Below, in pieces: positions 1-13,449 of a DNA stretch of 64,000 nt; the stretch's first letter is position 1; each line of letters begins with the position of its first letter. Under the pieces are notes generated by a model. The model was given only the letters and a program-made list of their open reading frames with translations, ran no database searches and was not told the origin of the DNA. A program made the position numbers and the translations under genes. The stretch is from Eulemur rufifrons (Eukaryota; Chordata; Mammalia; Primates; Lemuridae): assembly GCF_041146395.1 (NCBI RefSeq), contig NC_091002.1, forward strand, positions 3,404,501-3,468,500, read 5' to 3'.

Positions 1-1584
1 AAGCCACCGACCAGCTAACCTTTCCCTGGGGGGTGCAAGGGTGGGCACCCAAAAGTAACAAATTAACACACACTCCCAGAAGCAAATAAATGCCACCACT
101 GAAAACATGTGTCCCTATCGTTGCACGTTTGGGTTGATTCCAGATGTATGTTGTGTTGTTTCTACTGTCAAATAATTCGGCAGTGAATACCTTTCTGTGT
201 AAAGAGATTTTTATTGATAATTTTTTTGAAAAATTTCCTCAGGATAAATCCCCAAAAGTGCAAATGCGGTGTCAGGGAGGATGAAGATGCTTCCGGTTCA
301 CACCGCCCGGCGCTCACCAGCTTCCAAAGGTGAGTGCCCACGGCACAGGGCTCAGGAGTATGTTATCGACCCAAAGAGCAGATACCCTAGAAATTCAGAC
401 CTACGGCCCCCTCCAGTGCATTTAGGGAAAGCGTGTGTATTTTTAAAGAATTTGCTGGAAATTCACGTCAGAAAGCTCTACCAATGCACCAGAGTATTTC
501 AACACATGCCTGAGTAACAACAAGATGACTGAAATTGTACTATGATTCATCATAGTGGCAGGGTAGCTCAAAATCAATAATTTAATTCACCGCCACTAAC
601 AAGGTGCTTTAAAGGTGTAAGTGTGTATAAAATCAAATGCTTGAAACGTACAGTCCGAGAGAGAGACCAGATGTGCCAGGAGACTAATCACCAAAAATTA
701 TTGTCCCAAGTCTCAGGGGCAGCAAAGCCAGGCACAGTTCTGTACACGGTCGGTTTCCACAACACCCAGGAGGCTCCCGGGAAGAGGCTCGGGCCGGGGT
801 CGGGGCTGGCTCGCAGCCCGGCTGGACGAGAACTCACTCCCGGCCTCAGGTTCCCTTGTGGAACCTCTGAGCAACCTCTTCTCCGATGCCCAGTTCCCCG
901 TCTGTGGAGCCAAGTCAAGGGCACAAGTCACTGGACCTGGGTGAGCCTGCAGGCGCTTGCTAGCTGGGCGTGTCGGCAGCCAAGTTCACTGCTTGGGGCC
1001 TCAGTTTCCTCGGCCGTGCGCTGGGCACAGTGAGCCAAGGCTTGCTTCCCTCTTGGGGTCCCCGTGCGGATTCAAGCAAGACTCTGGCAGCACCGTCAGC
1101 GTGCGCAGCGAGGAGAGGCAGACGGCGGTGGAGGGCGAATGCCCCGGCACCACGGGCCCCGAGGGGGAAGTCTGCACAGGGGCGTGAAGAGGTGAAGCCA
1201 CTGGGACCCCCAAGGCAAAGAATCAACTGTGGCTAAAGGAGAAGGGCCCCGAGAATGACAACAGCATCTGTCACCGTCTCTGCGCTGACTGTGCGCCAGC
1301 CGCTGCATTCAGAGCCTCGTGGACGTATCTGTGGAAACTCTGCCAGCTTGGGTTTATGGCTAGAATTCTGCAGAAGAGGAAGGCGGAGGGCTGAGAGCGT
1401 AGCCGCAGAACAGCCGGAGTCAAACCGGGGGCCCTAGGTGAGTCGGGGCTGGTGGGCATCACGTCTCCCGATCTCACACGTGGCAGGGGCCCTTGACACA
1501 TAAGACATGCTCAGTAAGTACTGGCAGTGGTTGTGGCAATAGAAATGACAGCGTCTTGAGGTTACTGACCTCTACACGGTCTCA

Positions 1585-1745
1585 TTAATGCTCACAGTAA
1601 CTCCTTAAGGGAGCTGTGATTATCATCCCCATTTTACAGATGAGAAAATCAAGGCTCAGACAGATAAAGTGACTAGCTGAGGGCCACACAGCTGCTGAGT
1701 GGCCGATTCTGACCAAGCTTTCTGAAGTCTGCACCCTCACCAAGT
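1585..1745 (-). repeat. MIR SINE, antisense
   Basis: It contains tcatccccattttacagatg and gggccacacagctgctgagt, the reverse complement of the MIR core. Confidence 0.75.
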
Positions 1746-2834
1746 ATCTCGCTGGTCCCTTCCCTTTCCAACCTCAGGAGTACAAATGTTGGGGACCACA
1801 GCTTGGGAAGCTAAGGTAGCATGTTTAATGGACCTAAATATATGGTTTCAAAGGAACAGAAAATAGGGCTGAAGACCCCAAGGGCTCAAGGACCCATAAA
1901 GTGCTCCACCCACTTTCAGAATTTCAGCACCAAGAACAGCGGCTGACTTAGACCGTGGCGCCCTCTGGTGGTCTCTCTGAGAAGGGCGCACATGGAGCCA
2001 GGGCAGACAGGAGCCGGTCAGCCCAGTCTTCCCGGAAAAGGGTGAGGGTGGAAGCAGGAAAGGGAGAGAGAAACGGGGAGCAAAAGAGGGAGGAAGAAGA
2101 GCAACATCAAACGGTCCTGACCACAGGCAGCAACCCGTCTCCAAACGCTCCTAAGCGCTCACACTTGCCTGGGAACCTGGAGGGTGGGGGAAGGGGGTTG
2201 TGTTACCCAGACCTCAGCTTATGCAAGTCCTTACTCATCCCCGAAAGGTGGAATCACTCAGACTTGACAGTTATCAAGATTTTGCTGCCCCTGCTTCATC
2301 CCTCCCTTTTTCCTCTTGCCTATTTTTCTTTGCTGGAGATTTTAAAGTCAAATCACGCCTTTGCACTTCAGCATTCATCTCTAAAAATATGGGCACTTTC
2401 TTACATAACCAGCATGCATTATCACACCGAACAAAGCAACACAAGTTCCTTGGAATCATCTAGTGGAGTCCCTAATCTAATTTTCCTGAACGTCTCAGTG
2501 AAACCATGAGAAGAAGGGCTGACAAGGAGCTTGACCACAGAAAGATCACACTCTCCCCGGTCCCCACTGGTCACCCTGAGCTCCAGGACCCGAGGAGCAA
2601 CTGGACACCGTGCCCCTCATGGGATGCACTGGGATGCCTACCCCACCGACACTGAGTATTCTTGCCAAAAATACAGGCTTGAGGCTCAATCCAACAAAAC
2701 CCCTTGAGATTTCAGATCCCAGAAAGTAGAGGGGCTGGAGGGAGGTGCATGCACCCCGCAGGGAAGCAAACAGATTCATCCAGAAGGTGGGCGTTCCGCA
2801 GGGTAAGCGACCCAGTTTCTGCAATGGGGTCATG

Positions 2835-3170
2835 GCATGTGTAAAGGACAGTCCTTTCAGCCAGTGCTGCTGACACAATTGGATATCCATGTGCCAAAAA
2901 CAGAAAAACTGGACATATACCTCACACCTCAGAAAAATTGGCTCAAAATCCATCACAGACCTAAATGTAAAACCTAAAACTATGAAACTTTTAAAGCCTC
3001 AAATAAGCACATAATAAGATGCTCAATATCTTTAACCATTAAGGAAATGCAAATTAAAATCACAATAGGATACCACCCAACCTATGAGAATGGCTAAAAC
3101 TGAGAAACTGACGAGACCGAGCGCTGGCGAGGACGCGGAGCCCCTGGGACCCGTGCGCACCGCAGGTGAG
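2835..3170 (+). mobile_element. L1 ORF2 3' fragment
   Basis: The sequence includes tggctcaaaatccatcacag and gaaatgcaaattaaaatcac, recognisable pieces of the L1 ORF2 end. An internal deletion is likely near 3000 and the frame is broken. Confidence 0.75.
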
Positions 3171-3639
3171 GGTGCAGAAGCGCCACGTCCTCAGCTTGCC
3201 GGTTCTTAGACAGTTAAACACGCCATTACCCTGCACTTGAGTTCAGAGTCAGAGTTAGGAATGCAAGAGTTTATTGGGAGGTAACACGTGCTAAAAACGA
3301 AACTTGGAGGAGCCAGCCAGGGCAGGTAGAGCCTCAGCCTGTCGTGCAGATCTGACTCGACGGTCTCGGCCGACCCGTGGCAAGCTCTGGAGCAAAGGCT
3401 GTTCTGCACCCCCAGGACCCTCTTGGGGGTGCAGTCATTGGTGGAGCAGCTGCTGGAAGAATGTGGCCTCTGCTCCAGTATCTGGAGGCATCACGCAACT
3501 GCACGCTCGAGACTGAGCACCGAAGTCTTTCTGGAAGGGGCATCTGCGCGGTGCACCTCCCCGCTGCCCACCTCCCCGGTGACAGCACCCGGCACTCGGC
3601 AGTCCCTCCTTACCTCTCGGCAGTACTATCGCCCAACGT

Positions 3640-3742
3640 GGTCTCATACTTTTATGTGTTATCTGTCCACTGACAGATCCACCATCAGCTCAGTTCTGCC
3701 ATCTGGAAGGTGCTCAGTGAGTATCTGTTGAACAAATGAATT
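3640..3742 (+). mobile_element. L2 LINE 3' terminal fragment
   Basis: It ends ggtgctcagtgagtatctgt followed by tgaacaaatgaat, the L2 terminus. Only about 100 bases remain. Confidence 0.6.
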
Positions 3743-3884
3743 AGTCCTCCTTCCAATCTCTGGAGCTCCTCGCCAGGCTACGCCACCATCATGGCTCACC
3801 CCCACAGTGCAGTAGCCTCCAAAGTCACCCCTGGTTTCCACTCTGCCCCCCTCCCACACAAGTCCATGCCCCATGGAGCAGGAA

Positions 3885-4299
3885 GATTGATCTTATAAAA
3901 ATGGAAATTGGACCACATCACTTTCCCACCTCTGCCCCCTCCCCCACTCTGCTCCAGCCACACCGGCCTCCTCGCTGCCCCAGAACACTCCAGTCTCATT
4001 TCACTCCTGGGCTTTCACCTGCTCTGCCTCTGCCTGGGACTCCTTTCCCTATATCTTTCTCAGGTCCCAGCTAAAAAGTCACCTCCTCCAGGAGGCCTTC
4101 CCTGACCACCCTCCATCTGGAGTTGCCTGTCACTGGCTCCTTGTTCTATGTCCTCCAGTGTATTTATTACCATTGGAAGCCACCTGATGGTCATCGACAT
4201 GCTTGAGAGCAGGGCCCTGTCTGTCTTGTTGCTATTTCCCGGAACAGTGGCGGGTGTGTAGGAGCACTCTCAATGTGAACAGGTGAATGAATGAACGAC
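3885..4299 (+). mobile_element. L2 LINE 3' end
   Basis: It contains tcacctcctccaggaggcct and finishes with a gaatgaatgaacg terminus, matching the L2 3' consensus. It is the best preserved L2 in the left part of the window. Confidence 0.8.
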
Positions 4300-4387
4300 A
4301 AACACAGATCCTCGCTAACTCCTGCACTGGCACCAAGACGCCTGCTTCCCACCACTCCTACCCTGCAGTGTGACCACCCGCCACCGT

Positions 4388-4413
4388 CACACACACACAC
4401 CACACACACACAC
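4388..4413. repeat. (CA)n microsatellite
   Basis: A short CA run is broken once by CC. Confidence 0.9.
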
Positions 4414-4439
4414 TCTCAGGCGTGGCTGGGGACCGACGT

Positions 4440-4650
4440 GGCAGGGAAGAGCAAGGACTCTGGCTCCAGGTTTGCATCACAGCAAACTCTGCTCTTCACA
4501 AAACGCCAAAGCTGACGTGCTCAGTGTCCCCATCTGTACAATGGGAACATCACGGCACCTGCCTCGCAGGACTGCGGCAGGGATGGACACAAGCCAGTGT
4601 GTGTAAGCAGGTGCGTGGGCACACGGCACAGACCAGGCTGTAGCAAATGC
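4440..4650 (+). repeat. MIR SINE
   Basis: caaggactctggctccaggt is followed by gtccccatctgtacaatggg. The central part is diverged. Confidence 0.6.
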
Positions 4651-5244
4651 CTTGTAAATGTCCCTGTGTGATAACACCCAGCCGGGGCAAGGGTCCCCAC
4701 TGCACGGGGACACCAAGGCCCTGCATGCCACTTGCCACCGTGCCTCCCTGGGCAAGGCCTCCACTTCTTCACCTGCAAAGCGAGACTGTTAGTGCCCGCT
4801 CCCTCCTGCCACTGTAGCATAACCACCAGGTGGCCCTGCAGGCCATGCGACCCCAGTGACCTCTCCTCCTCTCTAACAGGAGGATAACAGGAGGCGCCAC
4901 ACTGCGCTCGCCACTTTCCCACACAGGGCCCGGCACCCAGGGCTGCTTACTACGTGCGGCCGTCATTGGTCCTGCCCTGACAGTCCTGTCATGTGCACAC
5001 TTATCAAGACAAAGTTCCCGGGGAATATTTGGGGATAAATATGCTCAGGCGACACTTGCAGAGGAGTATTTTTAAAAAGTGACAAGACCAGCCCTCACCT
5101 GAACTAATAAAAGACTGGTACCACTATAGCGCTCTATTTTTAACCTGTCACCTTGTCACCACAGCACAAAGTGCAGCTGAGGTCCTAGCAGGTGGGCTAA
5201 CAGCCAGCAGCTGGTCCCACAGGCCTGGGATGTGGTCTCACCTC

Positions 5245-5345
5245 CACACGTCCTAACTCGCTGTTGACCTCGGGTGAGTCACTCAACCTCTCTGGGCCTC
5301 ACAGCCCCCCTCCCCTGGTAAAATGAGACTGATAACAACCCACCA
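5245..5345 (+). repeat. MIR SINE, 3' half
   Basis: gacctcgggtgagtcactca and acctctctgggcctcacagc give the MIR core. Confidence 0.65.
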
Positions 5346-5479
5346 GCCTACACATCCCAAAACACACATCAGCTCCCTTGCCCAGTTAGCAGGTCCCCCC
5401 TAGAGCCCTCAGGCCAACGGCCAGCCTCTCAGCCAGCATGTGAGGCCCTGGCCAGGACGCCCCCGCCGCCCCCCCAGCC

Positions 5480-5680
5480 TCATCACCTGCAGTTTCCTGC
5501 TGGGCCGCCTACTCCCAGCTGCCCAGGGCTCCCTGCCCTTCGCTAACAAGCCACACACTCCTGCAACTGCAATCCGAAGTGCACGCTGTTCCCTCTGCTG
5601 GGAATGCTGTTCCCTTCATCCTCCTAGACCCAGCTGAGCATTTTCTACTCCAAGAAGCAGAGGCAGAACTGGGCACCTGT
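5480..5680 (+). mobile_element. L2 LINE fragment
   Basis: The ctgttccctctgctgggaat section matches the L2 stretch around the CTTTGCAC...GTTCCCTCTGCCTGG consensus. The edges are uncertain. Confidence 0.5.
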
Positions 5681-5814
5681 CACTCCATGCAGGAGGCTGC
5701 AGGGCAGCCAGCCTATAATATTTTGGGGAGCACCTTAGGGTGACACTTTTATTTTAGTCTCTACCAGGAGAGCCCTCCCGGAGGTCCAACACCGTAACCT
5801 CCTTGCCTCCAGGA

Positions 5815-5975
5815 CTGCGTAGCCTGGTGGTTAAACAGGGAGCTCTCCAGGTGGGTTTCTCAAGTTCAAAGCCCAGCTTTCCCACATGTTGGCTGAGTAG
5901 CCACAGGTAAGCCTCTTCCCCCTCTACACCTGAGTTTCCACATGTGTAAGCTGGGAATAAGAAATGCACCTGCCT
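5815..5975 (+). repeat. MIR SINE
   Basis: The tRNA-related head (gtagcctggtggttaaacag) and the core (tgagtttccacatgtgtaag) are both visible. Confidence 0.65.
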
Positions 5976-6667
5976 TCCCAAGGGGTTAATACACAGGAGG
6001 CACTTACAGAGCCCCTAGCCCAAGTGCTCACGCATGCGTGCTCCTAATGTGCTCTCTGGGCTCCGGCACAGACCGTGGTCCAAGGTGTGTGCTCAGGTGA
6101 TGCTGTAGAACAAATGAACAAACACATGGCACAGAGAACAAGCCCAATGGAAGGAAAGTAACCAAAACTCCCAGCTGGAGAAGGAGAAAATAAAACTGTT
6201 TGGAGGTAAAAAGTGTGGTGGTGGTTTTAAAACAGGACCACAAGTCCTTTGACACTCCCCCCTGCCCCGTCTTGAGTCTGGTGGGCTTGTGACCCACTCA
6301 GCCAAGAGTACAGCAGAGGTGAGGCTCTAGGACATCCAAAGCTGGGTCATCAAAGGCCACATAATTGCTACCTTGTTCACTGGACATTATGCTAGGAGCC
6401 CTGAGTACCATGGGAGGAGTTCCACCACCCTGGGCTGTCACGCTGAACAGGCCAGATGCCTGTGCTCAGGCAATAGGCCCAGCTGAGCCCAGCTCCCTGC
6501 CGTCCCCACCAAGGCACCAGACACGAGAGGGACGCTGCCTTGGGCCATCCAGCCCAGGCCATCCTCTACTGGATACCACCCAGCAACCTTGGTCAATGCA
6601 ACCTGCAGCAGACGAATCACCCAGCTGAGCCCCGCCTCCACTCCCGGCTCACAAAACCGTGGAATAT

Positions 6668-6934
6668 GGCCAGGTGTGGTGGCTCATCCCTGTAATTCTA
6701 GCATTCTGGGAGGCCAAGGCAGGAGGAACAAGAGCAAGAGCAAGGCCTCATTCCTACAAAAAAATAAAAAAATTAGCCAGGCATGGTGGTGCATGCCTAT
6801 GGTCCCAGCTACTCAGGGGGCTGAGGCAGGAGGATCACTGGAGCCCAGGAGTCTGAGGTTTTGGCAAGCTATGATGACACCACTGCACTGTAGCTAGGGC
6901 GACAGAGCAAGACTCTGTCTTCCAAAAAAAAAAA
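6668..6934 (+). mobile_element. Alu SINE
   Basis: It begins ggccaggtgtggtggctcat, has a shortened left arm, and ends gacagagcaagactctgtct followed by an A tail. It is diverged and older than the intron 3 copy. Confidence 0.92.
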
Positions 6935-7267
6935 GATGAAATAAAATCAAATGGCTGTTTTTATCTGGTACATCATGGGGTAGCTTTTTAGGCAGCCACA
7001 GGTGACTAGAACAGGAGAGAAAGTGGAGGGACTTTAGAAGTGGAGGAAGAAGATGATGTGGGTGAGGATGAGGCAGGTGGTGACCAAGGACCCAGCAAAG
7101 ACAGCAGGGCTTTGCGTGTGTTCCACATCTGGGCCTACAGATCCACGTTTCCCAAACGGGGGGGCGGCCTGAGCTCACTGTTCCCAAATGCAGTGACTGT
7201 TTCCCTAGCACCTGCTCTGTGACAAGTAGTCCGCCTGTGTTTTTATTAGTATTATTAGTTCTCATTG

Positions 7268-7776
7268 TGTAAGTTTCCTATGGCTGCAGTAACAAATTTC
7301 CACAAACTCAGTAGCTTAGAACAACCAAAACTTACTATTTTACAGTTCTGGAAGTCAGAAGTCTGAGATCAGTCTCCCTGGGCTAAAATCAAGGGGTGGG
7401 CAGGGCTTCATTCCTTCTGGAGCCTCCAGGGGAGAATCCGTGGCTGGCCATTTCCAGCTTCTAGAAGCACCCAAATTCCTTGGCTCAGGGCCCCTCCCTC
7501 CATCTTCAAAGCCATCGCACAGCATTCTCCAGTCTTTCTCCGTCTTCCCCTTTCTCTCGCTCCCCTCTGCTCCTGTCGTCCCATCTCCTTCTCTGACAGT
7601 GACCTCCTGCCCTCCTCCTACAAGGACCTTGAGGTTAATCCAGGCAATCCGGCTTGCCCTCCCCAACCCAAGACCCCTCCCCACATCTGCAAAGTCCCTT
7701 TGCCATGTATGGTAACGCATTCACAGGCTCTGGGACTAGGACGTGGACATGGGGGCATTAATCTCTCCGCTACACT
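7268..7776 (-). mobile_element. MaLR-like LTR remnant, antisense
   Basis: It runs from gtaagtttcctatggctgca through ttacagttctggaagtcaga to ggactaggacgtggacatgg. The middle is expanded and pyrimidine-rich. Confidence 0.65.
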
Positions 7777-8261
7777 TATAAACACCTGTGAAATTGGACC
7801 TTACTGTCCTAACTTGACAAAGAGGCTCCGGGAGGTGGCACCAACTGCCTGATGTCTTGTGAGTGGTGGAGAAGAGGGCCAGTGTTGGGTGGCCTGTTCA
7901 TTCCCCAGTCCCACCTGGCAGAGTTCCGCTGGAGGCAGAGTTCGCCCCAGCTGGCTGGACGGAAGAGAAGTGAATGGAGACCCGCAGAGGTGAGGGCGGG
8001 GCTCATGCAGCCGGGGCGCACCGTGCCAGGCACGAGTGAGGACAGCAGGCTGCTCCCCTCCGGGCTGAGCGGGTGAGGGAGGCGGCGGCTGTAGGAACAC
8101 GAGGAGAACCGGGACCATGAGAGACGGTCCACGGAGGATGCAGCCACCCCCAGCACTGCAGCACCAAAGCAGGGGAAGGACAGGGGATACCCCACCTCTG
8201 CCTCCTCCCACCCCACCACCTCCAGCTGGAGCCTCCCGCTGGCCACAGCCTGAGGGCAGCC

Positions 8262-8275
8262 GGGGGGGGGGGGGG
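8262..8275. repeat. homopolymer G run
   Basis: A run of G of about 14 bases. Its exact length is likely to be unreliable in assembly. Confidence 0.85.
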
Positions 8276-8975
8276 CGGTGTGCTCAGGCGATGCAGCCCC
8301 CAGGGCACCACGCCAGACAGAGAAGGGTGCCACGTAGATCCGGGAGTGACATGGAGGGGATCCCACAAAGCTGCACTCGGCAGCCATTCTTGCCCCCTTT
8401 CAGATGCGAAACGCTCACCCCGACACAGAGGAAGCACAAGGTCCTATCAGTGACCTTGTCACCAAGGGAGATGCCATCCGCCATGCCCCTGCCTGGAACC
8501 TGCACCACAGCACGGTCCCACGGGACTCTTCCTTCCAGGTGGGCAGGAGAGGTGAGCGAGGGGGAAGGGAAAAAATCGGCAGCCCCTCCTCTCCCTCCAG
8601 CCACCCACAGGCCCCTGGTGTCCCACCTGGGGAGTGAGCCGGGCGTAACTGCCATCTGGCTCTGTCGTGCTCCAGCTCTGTGGAGCTCACAGTGTCAGGA
8701 CTAACAAACATTCCAGGGGGTCCTCTGGGCTCCAGACAGCAAGAAGTAGGGACCCAATTTCCCTCTGGTAATTGGGGCCAGTCACCCCTCATCACAGCGC
8801 CCCCGTCCCCCCCAGGCAGCTCAGCAGCAGGACCAAGTGGCCTCGGTCCCAGTGTCCAGCATCACGGAACTGTGACCCTGCTTCCCAGTGGAGGCAATGG
8901 GCACAGGACCCCCAACACACCACACCCAAGGGACTGGAGGCAAAGACACTTCAAGGAGTTACTAAGGGGGTGACT

Positions 8976-9426
8976 GTCATAGACTGACTTATGTCCCCCC
9001 AAAATCCACATGTTGAAATCCTAACCCCTGTGCCTCAGAATGTGACCTTGTTTGGAAACAGGGTCATTGCAGGTGTAATTAGTTAAGATGAGGTCACACT
9101 GGAGTAAGTTGGGTCTGTCCCTAGTCCAACGTGACTGTGTCCTTACAAAAAGGGGAAATTTGGACACAGAGACAAACATACAGGGAGAACAGCACATGAC
9201 AAAAGGCAGAAATCAGGGTCACACGTCTGCAAGTCACGGATCACCAAAGACTGCCAGCCAGTCACAGGAAGCTGGGACCGAAGCCTGGGCCGGAGCCTCC
9301 CTCTCACCCCTCAGGAGAAGCCGGTCCAGCTGACACAGGACCTCAGGCTTCCAGCCTCCAGAGCTGGGTGACAATCAGTTTCCATTGTTTCAGCCACTCC
9401 GTTTGTGGCACTCTGTTAAGGCAGCC
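8976..9426 (+). mobile_element. MaLR-like LTR remnant
   Basis: The sequence tgaccttgtttggaaacagg and gtaattagttaagatgaggt identifies an abundant MaLR-like mammalian LTR type. The subfamily could not be assigned by eye. Confidence 0.7.
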
Positions 9427-9775
9427 TGTCTCAGTCAATCTGGACTGCTACGACAAAATACCTTTGGCTGAGTCATTTATAAACAACAGAACTGAGTGAT
9501 TCTGGAGGGTGGGAAGTCCAAGACCAAGTGCCAGCAGATCTGGCATCTGACAAGGGCTCTTCAGAGACGGCCCCTTCGCACCGCGCCCACACGTGGGGGA
9601 GGGGCAAACAGGCCCCCTCATGCCTCTTCAATAAGGGCACTAATCCCACACTCGAGGGCTCCACCCTCATGACCTCATCACCTCCTCAAGGCCCCACCTC
9701 TTAATACCACTGCATTGAGGGTGAGATTTCAACACAGGGATCTGGGGGGACACCAACACTCGGACCGCAGCAAAC
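9427..9775 (-). mobile_element. MLT1-type MaLR LTR remnant, antisense
   Basis: The + strand shows ataagggcactaatcccaca and gctccaccctcatgacctca, the reverse complement of an MLT1 body. It abuts the preceding LTR in opposite orientation. Confidence 0.75.
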
Positions 9776-10601
9776 CAGCAGCGCCACCGTGTGCCTTGGA
9801 TTGTCCTGTGGAATTATTGATAACGCACCCCCTCATGCTCTGAAGTGTCCTGTTTGGACGATGAATTATCTGACGCCCAGCTATCGTGCGACAGTGAGGG
9901 GCTCCTCCCGACTCCATCTGCTGCCCTCCTCCCTGCGCGTGTGGCCACGGATTAGCCGGCACAGTGCGGTTAGCCCTGGCTTGAGGTACACGTGTCCTGC
10001 TTCAGGGCACGCCCCACCTTCAGGACACGGGTACCCTGGCACAGCAGCCTTCGGCAGGCTCCTCCCCCTCTGTCAAACCAGCTGCTCCTGGGCGATGACA
10101 AGGGAATCCGTGGGTGAGAGCCCTTGGCCGCACTCCTCATCACAGCATGAATCCTTCAAATGGCGGTGACGTTCCTGGGCTATGGTGACTGTGCTGGAGG
10201 GATCTGTAACTGTGCTGCTGACAGAAGCATGTGGGCAGGGCCGGCAATTCTGCGTCTGATTTATGTATCCATCCCCCCGAGAACAAGGAAACCAACCTGC
10301 CACGGGGCGCTAGCTGGTCTCCTGGGTAATGCTGCCATACCCAAGGTCACTGCTGTCCCCTGGTGTTGGAGACTGGGTCCTCAGCAGCGGCAGTGACCAG
10401 CTCTGCCCTGGAGAGCAGAAGTCCATGTTTTACAACTGTCCCTCCACCTCTGCCCTTTTCCGTGCAGGATGCCCTGAGCGAGTCCTCGGGCGGCTGGGAG
10501 AGAGGCTGCCTGGCGTCCTCAGGCTAACGGGTTATGGTGGCCGCTGATGATGGAAACTTCCTGTGTACCGGATGCCTCTGGAGCCACAGCATGGGGCGTG
10601 G

Positions 10602-10989
10602 GATGGCTAATGCTACGTGTCAACTTGACAGGGCCAGGGGATGCCCGGCCGGTGGCCAGTGCTTGTGGGTGCATGCGTGAGGGTGTTTCCAGAGGAGGTT
10701 GGCACTGGAATCCGTGGACTGAGCAAAGCAGACGGACCTCCCCAGTGCGGGGCCTCAGCCAGTCCACTGAGGACCTGAACAGAACAAAGGCAGAGGAAGA
10801 AATCATCTGCTCTCATGGCCTGAACGCAGGGCTCTGGTGGGGCCAGTCTTCCACCAGGGGGGTTCATGCCCCCCCCATCAGCCTCCCAGCGCCCAAGCCT
10901 TCAGCCTGGCACTGCCCACCAGCGCCCCTGGCTCCCGCTCACAGACAGAGGTCATGGGACCTCTCAGCCTCCGTAACAATGTGAGCCAA

Positions 10990-11024
<35 letters not shown>

Positions 11025-11078
11025 TGCATGTGTGCGTGTCTCCTATTGGCTCTGTTTCTCCGAGGAACCCTGACCACT
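10602..11078 (+). mobile_element. LTR-like interspersed repeat containing a (GT)n tract
   Basis: The ends gctacgtgtcaacttgacag and tattggctctgtttctccga with aggaaccctgac belong to a common mammalian repeat that I cannot name with certainty. The microsatellite has grown at its 3' part. Confidence 0.55.
10993..11023. repeat. (GT)n microsatellite
   Basis: It is an uninterrupted GT run of about 31 bases inside the LTR-like repeat, then decays to TGTGCGTGTC. Confidence 0.95.
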
Positions 11079-11759
11079 GTACCACAAGTACCTTCCCACC
11101 CTGTCCCTGTCCTCAGTCTAAGAGGCCATCCGCACACCTCCTCCCCAGGCCACCTTGCCATCCTCCTCTGAGCTTGTCCTTTCCAAACCCCTGCGCAGCC
11201 CGACGGCCCGCGCGTTAGGGCACACCTCTACCTCGGGCCACCACCTTCCTTCCTAGCAAGTCGAACAACCGGAGGCAGCACCCCACGTTTTACTGCTGGG
11301 AGGATTTGCGATGTCTTTTGAGGCTGCCCCGGGGTCGGGTCATGATCACGGGCGGATGCAGCCACTGCACCCTCCCAAAGGAAGGAGGGGGTGCAGAGGC
11401 AACACGCCAGCCTCACTCCCCACCTGCCCTCCAAGCTCCTGGCAATGCCTCTGGTTGGCAAAACCCACCCCAAATTCTCCCGAGCAGAGGTGCAGGTGTG
11501 CATTTGACAGGATCCGCCTGACAGGTGCAGGCCAGGGCGGAGAGCAGCCAGCGGTGGAGAGGACAGAGGCAGCACCGCCTCCTCGGTAGAAACCCGGGGA
11601 GTTACGGGCCGGCCCTCGAGGAGGTCATGGTTAATTACACCTCATTTGATAATGGAGTCCTTCCCTGAGAAAGAAGGGAAATGGTCATTTTAAATTCACC
11701 TTATTGCAGTCCTGCTACACTGACAGTAAAAGTCTGGGAGAATATTTGGCCCACTCACT

Positions 11760-12330
11760 GGTGTTACCCACAAACACCTGCTGCATTGGGGCCACAGCAT
11801 CCACTGAGCAGGGACTGCAGGTCAGACCCGGACGGCACAGAGGGAGTAAGTCCGATGAATTCTCAGGGACCTCACAGCCGGGGCTGCCAGGCGCAAGGTC
11901 AGCAAGAAACAGACGTGCTCCGATGGATTCACTGGGTGTGGCGGCTTTGGGTGGGAGGCAAGGAAGGCCTCTCAGAGAGAGGACAGGAAAACAGAGACCT
12001 GAAGGATGAGGAAGGGCGAGCACTACGCTGGCACCAGGAGCTGAGAGCACAGCAGGGGCAAGGGCCCTGGGGCAGGAGAGAGCCCATGTGCGCAGGGCGA
12101 GAAGGCTGCCGTGGAAAGAGTGCTGGGGAGAGGGGCACAGTGGAGGTCCACGTGGTTACTTTAGGGAGTCACAGGGGGATCTGGACAGGGCGGCTCTCGA
12201 GTTGTCCAGAAAAGAGGAGACACAGCTTGGGCAAGAGCAGGAGAGGTGAAGAAGGACAGGAGACAGGGCCGAGGCACAGCTGCAGCAGATTGCTCCCCAA
12301 CCTGGGCAGCAAAGACCCAGGCAATGCGGG
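11760..12330 (-). mobile_element. L2 LINE 3' region, antisense
   Basis: The + strand shows aaggcctctcagagagagga, gagacctgaaggatgaggaa and caggggcaagggccctgggg in the order expected for a reversed L2. It is substantially diverged. Confidence 0.6.
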
Positions 12331-12539
12331 AAGGCGGAAAGGCCCTCGGCCTGAAGCGGGTGCGTCCCGTACGGCCCCAGTTCTTCCCTGACGTGCTGTG
12401 TGACTCCAGGCAAACCCTTCCTGCCCTGGGCCTCTCCTCCTCCCCTGTCAACCAGAGGCCGGCACCCGCTAGGTGGGGCGAGAGGAAGGGGGTGACCAAC
12501 TGCTTCTGAGCAGCCTCAGCACCTGCTCTCTTAAAGATG

Positions 12540-12730
12540 CCCACCCCCAGCTGGACAGCCCCTGGCTGTGGGACTTGGGGCAAGTGACTTCTCCGAACCT
12601 CACCACAGCTCACAGCATCACCTACAAAGTGGTTGTAATAACAATACCCGTCATCAAGACAGCGTCTAATACACCTAATGTGCTCAGCCTATTCCTGGCA
12701 TGCAGCAAGTGCCCAATAAATGCCAGCTAA
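12540..12730 (+). repeat. MIR SINE
   Basis: gacttggggcaagtgacttc and the end tgcccaataaatgccagcta mark the element. Confidence 0.65.
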
Positions 12731-13449
12731 TAGGACTAATACTACCCTCGGCCACCATCTGTACCTGTGGTTCCAGTAGGGCTGTCACGCAAGGGGCCCC
12801 GTCCCCTGCAGCAGGAGAGCCCATCCACAGGGACAGAGAGATTGGCCCACGGTGGGAAGGGAGCCCTTCCCAAGGTCTCCTGCTGGGATCTGGAGGTCTG
12901 TGACCCTTTACTGCTGGCTTTAGCTCCTGACAAGGAGAAAAGCACCTGTGTCCCGCCTCCCTGAAAACCAGGGCATCCCCTGAACTTCCCAACAATCCAC
13001 CCAATCAGCTGCGTGCTTGGGTCAGACTAAGTTGGGTTTCCGATTCCTGCTGCGGAGAGACTGTTGGGCAGAGACTACATGGTTGGTAAGGCTCTGACGG
13101 GGATGCTGGCCTCCAGCCAGGGGTGGGCAAGAGAGCATGCAACAGTGTACCCCCAGAACGCAGCCACACCCGACTCAACGTGGAGCCCTGCGCTGGGCCA
13201 AGCCTGGACGAAAGCCTGAGCAACCGGTCCCTTTAGACCTAGGAAAGGATCTCCACATGCTCCCACCCTCCCCAGTGCCCAGCCTGTGGCTCTGGCTCCC
13301 AGCCCTGCGCACCGCGATGCCAGGGAAACGCTGTGCGCTCAGACTGGGGCTCTGCTAGCAGGCGTGGCCCTGACAATAGCTCATTTCCGGACAAGGAAGC
13401 ACAGAACAGAACCTAAATTTAGACACTGGGAGAGCAGCTCACAGTCCAG

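Noticed and set aside
4388..4413. Short direct repeats as a CRISPR array
   Set aside because: It is a simple CA microsatellite in a mammalian genome, with no spacers.
11681..12391. 236-codon open frame on the + strand
   Set aside because: It is contained in an antisense L2 remnant and has no protein features.
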